Shown here piece by piece: positions 1 through 7,801 of a DNA stretch of 48,073 nucleotides. The stretch lies in the NCBI GenBank assembly GCA_018713105.1, contig DVFT01000092.1, positions 1 through 48,073 of the forward strand, given 5' to 3'. A model generated the notes under the pieces. It was not told the origin of the DNA. It made no database searches and saw nothing but the letters and a program-made list of their open reading frames with translations. Every line of letters begins with the position of its first letter. The first letter of the stretch is position 1. This stretch comes from Candidatus Limivivens merdigallinarum (lineage in GTDB: Bacteria > Bacillota > Clostridia > Lachnospirales > Lachnospiraceae). The translations under genes were made by a program, and so were the position numbers.

Positions 1-312
1 CTACCCCCGGAATTGCTCTTTTCCAGTTTTGAATCGTAGTCTTTCCTACTATACTACCCCCGGAATTACTCTTTTCCAGTTTTGAATCGTAGTCCTTCCT
101 ACTGTACTACCCCCGAAAATAAGCTTTTCCAGTTTCGAATCGTAGTCCTTCCTGCAGTACTACCCCTGAAAATAAGCTTTTCCAGTTTCGAATCGTAGTC
201 CTTCCTACTATACTACCCCCAGAAATAGTTTCTCAAATTCAAACGGTACCCTCCTGCCATAATCCCCACAAAAATAAACTTTCCCCATTTCAGACGGTAC
301 CGTCGTCAACAT
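1..312. repeat. 53-bp tandem repeat array, left end cut by window
   Basis: Four contiguous units of exactly 53 bp start at 1, 54, 107 and 160; each begins CTACCCC and contains TTTTCCAGTTT, GAATCGTAGTC and TTCCTAC. Units 1-2 share GGAATT-x-CTC where units 3-4 share GAAAATAAG, so pairs are most alike. Two decayed units follow (213 to about 261 and 262 to about 312), where the GTAGTCCTTCCTAC part becomes CGGTACC and finally the palindrome ACGGTACCGT (293-302). Each good unit carries a small dyad, GTAG-N6-CTAC. There are no variable spacers, so it is not a CRISPR array. It lies downstream of the minus-strand exporter genes and probably continues left of base 1. Function unknown. Bases 313-482 hold no convincing gene. 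Confidence 0.9.
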
Positions 313-482
313 TTGTTCCCGATTCCGCGCCACGCTCATGACGAACTCTTTCTCCTAATATTACTGCAATATCGATTTCTGCCCAATGAGCCAATAATCT
401 CCTTTCCCATCTTACACACATTTTCTCAAGGATTTGCAGCCCAAGCAGGACCTGATCGGTCATCACTTCCCATTCCCGGTTT

Positions 483-905
483 CTATTTCTTCCATTTCGA
501 AAGAGCCAGGAAAAAGGAGTCCACCACAAATACTGCCAGGGCGATCATCCCCGCGCTTTGGAGAGTCTGCAGCATATAATAGACCATCATGCTCTCCGTT
601 CCAAAAAACATCTGATAGACAAACCGGTAGAGCCCGGCACCGGGTACGAGGATCAAAAGTCCCGGGATGAGAAATACTGTCACAGGCGCTTTAAAGACCC
701 GGGCAAACACATGCGCCATAATGGCAAGTCCCAGAGTTCCCAAAAAAATCGCCAACGTCTCACCACTTGGCACCTTAAAGATCAGATACAAAAACCATCC
801 CACCGCTCCTTCGATTCCGCAGTACAGCAGATATCTCTTCGGAACATTATTCAAAATCGAAAAGAAAAAAATCGCCAAAAAAGCGCCTATCACCTGGACC
901 GTCAT
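483..905 (-). CDS. ThrE-type exporter, small subunit (YjjB/DUF3815-like)
   Basis: Integral membrane protein of 140 aa with about four hydrophobic segments, matching the C-terminal half of threonine/serine exporters of the ThrE family (DUF3815, E. coli YjjB). In split systems this subunit works with a larger YjjP-like partner, which is the gene immediately upstream here (overlap of 4 bp). The GTLGLAIMAHVFAR and PGLLILVPGAGLYRF segments fit the family's conserved membrane core. The substrate is probably a small amino or organic acid, but the sequence does not tell which. No terminator is evident after the stop; the next bases lead into the 53-bp repeat array. Confidence 0.85.
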   Translation of the reverse strand: MTVQVIGAFLAIFFFSILNNVPKRYLLYCGIEGAVGWFLYLIFKVPSGETLAIFLGTLGLAIMAHVFARVFKAPVTVFLIPGLLILVPGAGLYRFVYQMFFGTESMMVYYMLQTLQSAGMIALAVFVVDSFFLALSKWKK

Positions 906-1672
906 AACCGAACTCCTCCCGTACAGATCATTCCAAGGCCTACGCCTACCACGATCGCCGCCACCTTAACAAACGCTTCCAGGGCTTTTGCCCCGCCCGC
1001 CACATAGTCTCCCTGCAGGATGTCCCGGATCGCCGTGGTAAATGCAGCTCCGGGTACGATGGGCATAATCGCACTGATGATGACCTTGTCCGAACTGATG
1101 TGCCCGAACGTCTCTGCCATCAGCACCGCACCTGCTGCCAGCACCACGGAACAGAGCACCGTCTCAATGAAGCCGTTCAGCCTCAGCCTCTTAGAAAACC
1201 TCAGCATCAAAGCAATCAGGGCTCCATCCACACCCGCAGTAATGGCATCCCGGAACCCTCCCCCGAACACCAGGGCAAAAAAGCCCGCTACACCTACAAT
1301 CGACAGATCGATCATCAGCTTGCTGTACTGGCGTCCATCCAGATGCTTCAGCTCGTGGAACGCCTCTTTCAGATCCATATTTCCCGCGCAAAATTCTCTG
1401 GAAATGTTATTGACCAGGGAAATCATGTTCAAATCCATATTTCGGCTGGAAATCCTACGGATCACCGTCATGGAATCTACACTAGGATCGTCCAGGTTCA
1501 CCATAATCCCCGTATTGGTCACATAGGATTCCCCGGTTTTCAGCCTGGACACCGCCAGCATCCGGCGTATGGTATCTTCCACGCGGTAGATCTCCGCCCC
1601 GTTTTCCAACATCAGTTTTCCAGCCAGAGTCGCCGTATCAATCAGCAGCTTATACTCTTCTTTCTTATCCAT
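902..1672 (-). CDS. ThrE-type exporter, large subunit (YjjP/DUF1212-like)
   Basis: 256-aa protein with a soluble N-terminal region of about 120 residues carrying the family core (LMLENGAEIYRVEDTIRRM), then about five membrane segments. This is the ThrE N-terminal domain (DUF1212, YjjP), the partner of the downstream YjjB-like subunit, together forming a two-gene threonine/serine-type exporter in the cytoplasmic membrane. A GTG at 1684 is also in frame, but the ATG at 1672 (MDKKEEYKLL) is preceded by GGGAAG at better spacing and is preferred. It lies 21 bp after the HAAS-domain gene and is probably cotranscribed with it. Confidence 0.85.
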   Translation of the reverse strand: MDKKEEYKLLIDTATLAGKLMLENGAEIYRVEDTIRRMLAVSRLKTGESYVTNTGIMVNLDDPSVDSMTVIRRISSRNMDLNMISLVNNISREFCAGNMDLKEAFHELKHLDGRQYSKLMIDLSIVGVAGFFALVFGGGFRDAITAGVDGALIALMLRFSKRLRLNGFIETVLCSVVLAAGAVLMAETFGHISSDKVIISAIMPIVPGAAFTTAIRDILQGDYVAGGAKALEAFVKVAAIVVGVGLGMICTGGVRL

Positions 1673-1693
1673 ACCGCTTCCCACACTCCATCT

Positions 1694-2140
1694 CTACTTT
1701 CTATTTTTGAACAGGGATATCACAAACAGAATTAGTATTACAGGCAAAAGGATCGGCAGCAGAATCCTCAGCACTGTAAAGGCCAGTACAAGAATGAGAG
1801 CCAGGACGATGACAGCGACTGCTACCGCTGCTCCCGGGCGGATATTCCAGTGGGCTTTGTAAAAACTCCTGTTGTCCCGGCTGTTTTCTTCCCTCTGTTT
1901 TTCCTCGTAGCTTTGAAACGGTTTTTCTCCTGAAGAGCCGCTCCCATTGACCTCTATAATAGTCCTGGCTATTAAAAAAGGACTTCCAAGTTCCTCTAAA
2001 ACCTCCTTTTCACTCTTTCCCTGATGGACAGCATTGTCAATGTACTCGCTGTAATAGCTGAGATTTTGGTTTACTACCCTCTGGGAAACTTCTCCGGAGA
2101 GCTTCATCTCAAGGGCTTCTAAGAACTCTGACTTTGTCAT
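1694..2140 (-). CDS. HAAS (DUF1700-like) domain membrane protein
   Basis: 148-aa protein. Residues 1-60 (MTKSEFLEALEMKL, then YYSEYIDNAV and EVLEELGSP) match the HAAS/DUF1700 helical domain, usually fused to membrane segments and often encoded beside PadR-type regulators; no PadR gene is seen here. A basic and polar linker leads to two closely spaced C-terminal hydrophobic stretches. The start at 2140 is chosen because GGAGG sits five bases upstream; upstream in-frame starts at 2152 and 2191 lack this. It begins a three-gene minus-strand set with the ThrE-like exporter. Its role there is unknown. Confidence 0.7.
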   Translation of the reverse strand: MTKSEFLEALEMKLSGEVSQRVVNQNLSYYSEYIDNAVHQGKSEKEVLEELGSPFLIARTIIEVNGSGSSGEKPFQSYEEKQREENSRDNRSFYKAHWNIRPGAAVAVAVIVLALILVLAFTVLRILLPILLPVILILFVISLFKNRK

Positions 2141-2191
2141 TTTTTCCTCCATGCTTCTATCCTTTCCCGTAAAGCTCTTCCAGTATATCAC

Positions 2192-2238
2192 AAAAGGGGC
2201 ATGAAAGCTATAGCAGATAAAAGCTTCATGCCCCTTTT
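2192..2238. terminator. Bidirectional-looking rho-independent terminator
   Basis: Arms AAAAGGGGCATGAAAGCT (2192-2209) and AGCTTCATGCCCCTTTT (2222-2238) pair almost perfectly and are flanked by A/T runs. It follows the stop of the cell-wall hydrolase at 2252 on the minus strand and precedes the HAAS-domain gene, so it should separate the two transcripts. A TATACT -10-like box for the HAAS gene lies just beyond it at about 2174-2179. Confidence 0.85.
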
Positions 2239-2251
2239 CTCAGGGTTTCTG

Positions 2252-4507
2252 TCAGTTCGCCAGATAGACATCCGCATACTGGACGCCGAAGTTTTGTGCA
2301 TCCGTATGGGAATTCATATACAGATCCACATGACCGTAAGGCGTCCCCCGATCCTCCACAGTATAAACCAGTCCACCGATTACCAGCCGTGTGCCGAAGG
2401 GGATTCCTGCAATAGCAACCGTCCGTCCTTCCACCGGAATCGTTCCGCTGGCTGTAGGACCGCCCGACCACTGGCCGCAGCAGATCGGACAGCTGCAGTA
2501 TGCTGTCAGTTTAAATCTTCCCAAGTATTCCCCGGAATCTCCGGCTTTTGCTTTGGTGTATGCCACGCCCTTTGCTGCATTCTCATTGACCTGTTCGATC
2601 TTGTCGGAATCTGTATCCGAAATGATCCTGGTCGCCCAGACCGCGTTGGCGCTGTTCAAATCAGAACAAATGATCCCCAAGCTGCTGTTTGCCGCCTCGA
2701 TCACCTTACCGTCTCCCACATACATTGCTACATGGTAGATCGAACCATTTTTCGCATAGAAAACCAAGTCGCCCGGAGCCACCTCAGAGACCGGAATCTG
2801 CATTCCGTACTGTGACTGCGCCTCCGCAACTCTGGGAATCGAATAGCCATATGCCGCATAAATGCTCTGGACAAAACCGGAGCAATCCGCGCCGTTCGTC
2901 AGGCTGGTTCCTCCCCATACATAGGGATTGCCAATGAACTGTTCCGCATATTCGACCATGGAACTGCGGATTGCCTCCGAGACGCTTCCTTTCTTAACGG
3001 AAGTGATCGTGTAGTAGCAGGCTCTGTTTTCCTTTGTGCTGATGAGCTGCTCTGCTTTCCCATAGCTGTTCTCTCCATTGGAAGAGATCTCCGCATCCAC
3101 GTCCTCTCCTCTCCTCAGGTATTCTGCCTTAACAAAACCCCTCACATCACCGGATTCCACGTAAACCCAGTCCTCGTCTCCATCCGCCAGCACATAGCAG
3201 AGAACGCCGTTTTCCATCGTTCCAACGATCCTGCCGTCCTCTCCCTTACTTTCCCGAATATTTACCGTATCTCCCTTTGCCAATGCATAGGACTTTCCCA
3301 CCACCGTGCCTCGCACTGTGGTCTTGGTATACGTAAACGCCTGGTTTTCCATCGGATCCATAAGGACAGATGCCAGCGCCAGATTCGCTTCTTTCTTCTC
3401 CTCCACATAGGAAACCGCATCCTCTCCCGTCATCAGCTCGTCAGCTTTGACAAATCCTCTGACAACGCCGGACTCTATGTAATACCAGGACGAATCCTCC
3501 GAATTCAGCACATAACAGAGAGCTCCTTCTTCCATCTCCCCTACCGCTGCGGCATCTGTGCTCTTCTCCTCATAGATTTTAAGCCCAGTACGCGCCACGG
3601 CATAGACCTTATCTACCGTGATGAACCGGAAGGATTCCTCAATGGCAGGAGGGATCACCAGTTTCTGTGCGGCGATCAGCTGTGCATTGGTCAGGGTGAC
3701 GTCCTGAACGTCCTCATCCTTTTTGTCCTTATTTTTCTGATCCTTGTCTTTTTTGTCCTTATCTTTCTTGTGATCGTCAGAATCTTTCGTCTCCGATTCA
3801 CTGGGTTTCTCGGCAGGCTCCTCAGTTCCGGGTTCTGAACTCTGGCTTTCATCTGCAGGATCCACCACAGAGGGGAGTTCGGTCTCACCCGAACCAGTTT
3901 CCGTCTCTCCCGGAACGACTACCGGCGGAAGCTCTGTCTCCGTACCGCTTGTTCCGGGCGTCTCGCTTTCGCCGGAATCACTTTCTGTGCCAGCTGTCTC
4001 GCTTTCGCCGGGATTGCCTCCCGTTCCAGGTGTCTCACTTTCGCCGGGATTACTCCCTGTTCCAGGCGTCTCACTCTCTACGGGATGATCTCCCGTACCG
4101 GGCGTCTCGCTCTCTGCGGGATGATCTCCCGTACCGGGCGTCTCACTCTCAATGGGATGGTCTCCCGTACCAGGCGTCTCACTCTCTACGGGATGGTCTC
4201 CCGTACCGGGCATCTCGCTCTCTACGGGATCGTCTCCTGTACCGGGCGTCTCGCTCTCAATGGGATGGTCTCCTGTCCCAATTGTCTCGCTCTCGATCGG
4301 ATTGCCGTCTCCCTCTCCCGGCACCGCACCCTCACTGGATTGTGAAGGTGGTGCCGCTTCGCTCTCCGGTTCTTTTTCCTTCCTTTCCCTGGATTCCGCA
4401 GCCGTCTGAATATTCTCTTTCCTTTCGGCTCCTAATGCAGCGGACGGGCATGCCACCGTAATACTCAGCGTAATCGCCAATACCCTGCATACGTTCTTTA
4501 ACTTCAT
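2252..4507 (-). CDS. Secreted cell-wall hydrolase: SH3b x2, NlpC/P60, 3D domain
   Basis: 751-aa exported protein predicted to cut peptidoglycan. Signal peptide 1-27; residues 70-188 are repeats of a 12-residue ESETPGTGDHPV-type unit; 240-270 is a Lys/Asp-rich linker; two bacterial SH3-type domains (about 298-355 and 405-465); an NlpC/P60 endopeptidase domain (515-630) with NGADCSGFVQ (Cys542) and YHVAMYVG (His592); then a C-terminal 3D domain (660-751) with VEDRG and HVDLYM Asp residues, as in Sps/YabE-like proteins. Two potentially catalytic modules in one protein suggest a wall-remodelling enzyme. The reading frame runs back into the tRNA gene, but the true start is 4507: a Sec signal begins there and GAGGAG lies six bases upstream. 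Confidence 0.9.
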   Translation of the reverse strand: MKLKNVCRVLAITLSITVACPSAALGAERKENIQTAAESRERKEKEPESEAAPPSQSSEGAVPGEGDGNPIESETIGTGDHPIESETPGTGDDPVESEMPGTGDHPVESETPGTGDHPIESETPGTGDHPAESETPGTGDHPVESETPGTGSNPGESETPGTGGNPGESETAGTESDSGESETPGTSGTETELPPVVVPGETETGSGETELPSVVDPADESQSSEPGTEEPAEKPSESETKDSDDHKKDKDKKDKDQKNKDKKDEDVQDVTLTNAQLIAAQKLVIPPAIEESFRFITVDKVYAVARTGLKIYEEKSTDAAAVGEMEEGALCYVLNSEDSSWYYIESGVVRGFVKADELMTGEDAVSYVEEKKEANLALASVLMDPMENQAFTYTKTTVRGTVVGKSYALAKGDTVNIRESKGEDGRIVGTMENGVLCYVLADGDEDWVYVESGDVRGFVKAEYLRRGEDVDAEISSNGENSYGKAEQLISTKENRACYYTITSVKKGSVSEAIRSSMVEYAEQFIGNPYVWGGTSLTNGADCSGFVQSIYAAYGYSIPRVAEAQSQYGMQIPVSEVAPGDLVFYAKNGSIYHVAMYVGDGKVIEAANSSLGIICSDLNSANAVWATRIISDTDSDKIEQVNENAAKGVAYTKAKAGDSGEYLGRFKLTAYCSCPICCGQWSGGPTASGTIPVEGRTVAIAGIPFGTRLVIGGLVYTVEDRGTPYGHVDLYMNSHTDAQNFGVQYADVYLAN
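3943..4300 (-). repeat. 36-bp in-frame repeats coding ESETPGTGDHP units
   Basis: About ten copies of a 36-bp unit encode a 12-residue Pro/Thr/Glu-rich repeat in the wall hydrolase. Central copies (about 4050-4260) are nearly identical in DNA as well as protein, so recent expansion or slippage is likely. The product resembles flexible wall-spanning stalks of Gram-positive surface proteins. Confidence 0.9.
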
Positions 4508-4537
4508 TGAATTCTCCTCATGTGAGTTACAGTGCAA

Positions 4538-4568
4538 ACAAAAAATCCCCAGACAACTGTCTGGGGAT
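4538..4568 (-). terminator. Terminator after tRNA-Arg
   Basis: The arms ATCCCCAGACA and TGTCTGGGGAT form an 11-bp stem at 4545-4568 and are followed on the minus strand by a run of T. It starts two bases after the tRNA 3' end and ends only about 30 bp before the hydrolase start, leaving little space for a separate hydrolase promoter. Confidence 0.9.
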
Positions 4569-4569
4569 A

Positions 4570-4643
4570 CGTGCGTTAGAGGATTCGAACCCCCGACCTT
4601 TTGGTCCGTAGCCAAACGCTCTATCCAGCTGAGCTAAACGCAC
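4570..4643 (-). tRNA. tRNA-Arg (anticodon ACG)
   Basis: Full cloverleaf on the minus strand. The 7-bp acceptor stem GTGCGTT/AACGCAC has discriminator G at 4570; the D arm reads GCTCAGCTGGATAGAGC; the anticodon stem TTTGG/CCAAA encloses anticodon ACG; the T arm carries GGTTCGAATCC. CCA is not encoded. ACG decodes CGN arginine codons, normally after A34 is converted to inosine. A consensus promoter lies about 45 bp upstream and a terminator directly downstream, so it is a single-gene unit. Confidence 0.96.
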
Positions 4644-4687
4644 ATGTCTTCGTGTTCAATTTCGTAGTGCTCAATCGAACGATACTT

Positions 4688-4716
4688 AATATACACTACT
4701 TTCTCCAAGTTGTCAA
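4688..4716 (-). promoter_or_regulatory. SigA promoter of tRNA-Arg
   Basis: On the minus strand TTGACA (4711-4716), a 17-bp spacer and TATATT (4688-4693) form a near-consensus vegetative promoter. A second TTGCGC-17-TATAAT pair lies farther upstream (4778-4783 and 4755-4760) and may be a tandem promoter. Confidence 0.85.
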
Positions 4717-4810
4717 CAGTTTTTTTTCTGTTTTTTTAACTTTTTACACCCCAAATTATATCATTCCTCTCCCTGCTGCGCAAGCACTCTTTACTTATTT
4801 TACAAATTGG

Positions 4811-5419
4811 TCACTTTTTATTCATACGTTTTAGTTTCTTTTTGATCTTGTATTCCCCTCTCTGGAGAAGGACATCAAAACCGCTTTTAAAAATCCCTCC
4901 ATAGACAAAGCAAAACACTCCAATCCCCACCAGAAAAAACAGGACAACCATCAGAAGATTCTCCACCAGAGGAAGCGAAAGCCCCAGTTCATCAAAAACA
5001 ACCGCCGGAAGCATGCTTATCATACAGAATACCACCCCTGACATGATCTGCACCCGAAATGCTCCTTCGTTGTCCTCAGCCAGCTTTTCTATGTAGTCTC
5101 CGGCAAACTCTTCCAAACGGAAGGGTTCTTCATTCAGATAGCTAAACTCCTTTGTTTTCATCCCATAGTAGATGAACAGCCCTACCGCGGCTGCCACACA
5201 GAGCAGCAGAAAGACCATCCCCGCTGCGGACAGGATGCCGGACAGCGCTCCCTCTCCCTCCGCGCCGATCAGCAGGCTTGGGGAAAGGATACATAAGAAT
5301 ACTCCAAGTCCCATCCCTCTTGCAAAACTTTTTTGAAAATCGAGGAAATCCTTTGCTTCCTCTAATCCTATTTCCCGAAATTTTTCCGGCGAATCCAGAA
5401 CCTTTCCAATCTTTTCCAT
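4811..5419 (-). CDS. Conserved-looking membrane protein, function unknown
   Basis: 202-aa protein I do not recognise. An N-terminal soluble stretch (MEKIGKVLDSPEKFREIGLE) is followed by a first pair of hydrophobic segments (about 38-60 and 66-88), a soluble charged loop, a second pair (about 125-145 and 150-175), and a very basic C-terminus (EYKIKKKLKRMNKK). This layout fits a four-helix membrane protein with both ends inside. AGGAGG lies seven bases before the start, overlapping the end of the YitT-family gene, so the two are probably cotranscribed. No catalytic motif is visible. Confidence 0.7.
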   Translation of the reverse strand: MEKIGKVLDSPEKFREIGLEEAKDFLDFQKSFARGMGLGVFLCILSPSLLIGAEGEGALSGILSAAGMVFLLLCVAAAVGLFIYYGMKTKEFSYLNEEPFRLEEFAGDYIEKLAEDNEGAFRVQIMSGVVFCMISMLPAVVFDELGLSLPLVENLLMVVLFFLVGIGVFCFVYGGIFKSGFDVLLQRGEYKIKKKLKRMNKK

Positions 5420-5433
5420 CCTTTTGCCTCCTC

Positions 5434-6324
5434 CTAACGCTTCTGCTCCCTCTCGCTTTGAGCCACGCGAGTTACCCGGAATCCTTCTCCCAGTACCTCA
5501 CTGGACTCCATCACGATCATAAAGGAGTCCGGGTCGATCTCCTTAACCGCCTGTTCTACCAGGTACATTTCTTTGGTGCTGCAAGCGCACATCACCACAC
5601 GCTTCTCCTCCCTGCGGTATCCGCCCTCTGCGTGGATCAGCGTAGATCCTCTGCCCGAGTACCGATCGATCCTGTTCGTCATTTCCTCTCCCTTGTCCGT
5701 CACGATCAACGCCAGCTTCCCGGCGTTCATGCCATACATGACCTTGTCGATCACAAAAGACAGGATAAAATTGATGATTAATCCATAGATCACCCCGTCC
5801 GCATCCTGAAAGATCAAGCCGCCCAAAAGGACGATCCCGCAGTCCATGGCAAAAATAATCTTTCCCAGGGACATATAGGGACGTTTCGCTTTCAGGGACA
5901 TGGTGATAAAATCCGCTCCTCCCGTAGAAGAATTACGCATATAGATCATCGCATAACCGATTCCAGACAAGATACCAGTACAGATCGCTGCCAGCATGGG
6001 TTCTCCGTGATAAGCCGGAAGCAAGGGTGCCGCCACGTCCACCAACAGGGAAGAAATCACCATGCAGCGGATAGATCGGAGAAAAAAGCTTCTTCCCAGA
6101 ATCTTCCAGCAAAGGATCGCCACCGGAACGTTCAGCAGCACTGTGGACACACCGATGGGCAGCCCCGTCAGACGGTAGATGATTAACGCCAATCCCGAAA
6201 AGCCTGACATAGGAAATTCAGCTGCCAATGCAAAATTATACAGCCCCAACGCGATCAGCATACTGCCGACCATCTCGAAAAAGATGTCTAACACGATTTT
6301 TTTCACGTTTTTCCTGCCTGCCAT
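5434..6324 (-). CDS. YitT family membrane protein
   Basis: 296-aa protein with five or six N-terminal membrane segments (DUF161/YitT domain, residues about 10-215; conserved NSSTGGADFI around 130) and a soluble C-terminal DUF2179 domain (about 220-285; CACSTKEMYLVEQAVKEIDPDSFMIV). The length fits the family. YitT proteins are widespread in Firmicutes; their transport role is poorly defined. It is preceded by a near-consensus promoter and followed 14 bp later by the four-helix membrane protein gene. Confidence 0.92.
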   Translation of the reverse strand: MAGRKNVKKIVLDIFFEMVGSMLIALGLYNFALAAEFPMSGFSGLALIIYRLTGLPIGVSTVLLNVPVAILCWKILGRSFFLRSIRCMVISSLLVDVAAPLLPAYHGEPMLAAICTGILSGIGYAMIYMRNSSTGGADFITMSLKAKRPYMSLGKIIFAMDCGIVLLGGLIFQDADGVIYGLIINFILSFVIDKVMYGMNAGKLALIVTDKGEEMTNRIDRYSGRGSTLIHAEGGYRREEKRVVMCACSTKEMYLVEQAVKEIDPDSFMIVMESSEVLGEGFRVTRVAQSEREQKR

Positions 6325-6359
6325 ACGATTTTCCCCTTCCTGCCAACCGATTTTGAATT

Positions 6360-6388
6360 AGTATATCATCGCTGTTTTTTTCAGTCAA
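6360..6388 (-). promoter_or_regulatory. SigA promoter of the YitT-family gene
   Basis: Minus strand TTGACT (6383-6388), 17-bp spacer, TATACT (6360-6365), about 36 bp upstream of the ATG at 6324. The rest of the intergenic stretch to 6575 should also carry the divergent promoter of the DUF4317 gene; a TTGACA at about 6520 has only a poor -10 partner. Confidence 0.85.
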
Positions 6389-6575
6389 GGCTGCCAAAAA
6401 ACTTTTCTTGGCCCTGTATTTGTGCTAAACTGACCTAGTACACCGTCTTGACGTAGCTCGCCGCGCATACGTTTTTGACCTGTGTACTTGAAAAAGCATT
6501 CAGAGCGCCGGATCCAGTTGTTTGACAAACGGTGCACTGGAACATGCGTAAGCCACCAAAAGGAGGATATCCGAA

Positions 6576-7715
6576 ATGAACAAAAAAGAAATCTCCGAAA
6601 TCAAGCGCCAGTTCACAGGAGAGCGCTGTGCGATTACCCGGATCACTGGCTGCTATGTGGACGGAAACAAGGAAAAAAAACTGATCTTCAAAGAAGCCTT
6701 CCTTTCCCTTCCTGAGGAAGAAATCTTCAAATATTTCGAACTTTTCAAAAAAACCCTCTCCGGCACCCTCGGAAAAAATCTCCTCAACATGGAATTTCCA
6801 CTTTCCCAGGAGCTGGAGGGCGGTACCCAGGATTTTCTGCTGAAGCTGAAAGAAACCAAGCTTAAAAATGACGCCATGCTGGAACTTTTCTATGACCGTG
6901 TGATTGCTTCCTATGATTATGGAGAAAACTATCTGATCCTTTTGATTCACGGTGCCTACGACATCCCAGGCAGAGCGTCCGACAACCTGGAAATGGAAGA
7001 TGCTTCCACAGATGTCTACGATTATCTGTTATGCTCTATCTGTCCTGTGAAGCTTTCCAAGGCAGGTCTCTGTTATGATGCGGAGCACAATGCCATCACA
7101 GACCGGATCCGTGACTGGATCGTGGAAATGCCCTCCTTAGGCTTTCTCTTTCCAGCCTTCAATGACCGGAATACCGATCTCCACAGCCTTCTCTACTATA
7201 CCAGGAACCCGGAGCAGTTGGACGTCCACCTGATGGACGAAGTCTTAGGCTGCACCATCCCGCTCACCGCCAAGGATCAGAAAGAAACCTTCAACGCCAT
7301 TGTGGAGGAGACCTTTGGCAGCGATTGCGACTTTGAGACGGTACGCAGTCTCCACGAACATCTCACCGAGATGGTCGAAGAGAAAAAGGAAGATCCTGCT
7401 CCTCTTGCCCTGGACAAGACGGAAGTGAAAAAGCTTCTCTCCCAGTGCGGCGCCGACACCGAAAAGCTCACCGAATTTGAGGAAAAATTCGACGGATCCG
7501 TTGGGGAAAAAAATGCTTTCCTGGCTTCCAATGTGACCAATCTCAGGAAATTCGAAGTCAAGACACCGGACGTAGTCATCCAAGTCAACCCGGAGCGTGC
7601 GGATCTGGTGGAGACGAGGGAAATTGACGGACGCACCTATCTCATGATCGAGGTCAATGATTCTGTAGAGGTCAACGGTATCTCCGTACATCCCCTGAAG
7701 AGATCCCGGGACTAA
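6576..7715 (+). CDS. DUF4317 domain-containing protein
   Basis: 379-aa soluble protein matching the DUF4317 family, common in Lachnospiraceae and related Clostridia. The N-terminus (MNKKEISEIKRQFT, ITRITGCYVDG, KTLSGTLGKNLLNM) is the family's most conserved part. No signal peptide or membrane segment is present, and the biochemical role is unknown. The ATG is preceded by AAAGGAGG at good spacing. It is monocistronic, with a strong terminator after the stop, and convergent with the sensor kinase gene. Confidence 0.9.
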   Translation: MNKKEISEIKRQFTGERCAITRITGCYVDGNKEKKLIFKEAFLSLPEEEIFKYFELFKKTLSGTLGKNLLNMEFPLSQELEGGTQDFLLKLKETKLKNDAMLELFYDRVIASYDYGENYLILLIHGAYDIPGRASDNLEMEDASTDVYDYLLCSICPVKLSKAGLCYDAEHNAITDRIRDWIVEMPSLGFLFPAFNDRNTDLHSLLYYTRNPEQLDVHLMDEVLGCTIPLTAKDQKETFNAIVEETFGSDCDFETVRSLHEHLTEMVEEKKEDPAPLALDKTEVKKLLSQCGADTEKLTEFEEKFDGSVGEKNAFLASNVTNLRKFEVKTPDVVIQVNPERADLVETREIDGRTYLMIEVNDSVEVNGISVHPLKRSRD

Positions 7716-7722
7716 CCCGGAC

Positions 7723-7770
7723 AATACGGCGGCAGGGACATCTCTTTTTAGATATCCCTGCCGCCGTATT
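7723..7770. terminator. Shared bidirectional terminator
   Basis: Arms AATACGGCGGCAGGGACATC (7723-7742) and GATATCCCTGCCGCCGTATT (7751-7770) pair over 20 positions with one mismatch, followed by T-rich sequence on the plus strand. It lies between the convergent DUF4317 and histidine kinase genes and can end both. Confidence 0.93.
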
Positions 7771-7801
7771 TTTCTTCCGGGAGATTCGAAGATTCCCAGG
7801 A

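Noticed and set aside
1..212. CRISPR array
   Set aside because: The units are contiguous and alike over all 53 bp; there are no variable spacers and no cas genes in the window.
290..463. Possible 57-aa minus-strand frame starting MTDQVLLGLQIL, with a GGGAAG-like site upstream
   Set aside because: It ends inside a decayed repeat unit, resembles no family I know, and its ribosome site is weak. A short gene cannot be excluded but is not supported.
3949..4461. Plus-strand frames rich in Ser/Arg repeats opposite the hydrolase
   Set aside because: They are mirror readings of the 36-bp coding repeats with no ribosome site or family resemblance.
4508..4615. Upstream extension of the hydrolase frame (MATDQKVGGSNPL...)
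   Set aside because: This part is the complement of the tRNA gene and its terminator; the signal peptide and ribosome site support the start at 4507.
6435..6950. 171-aa minus-strand frame overlapping the DUF4317 start
   Set aside because: Phe-rich antisense reading of a well-supported family gene.
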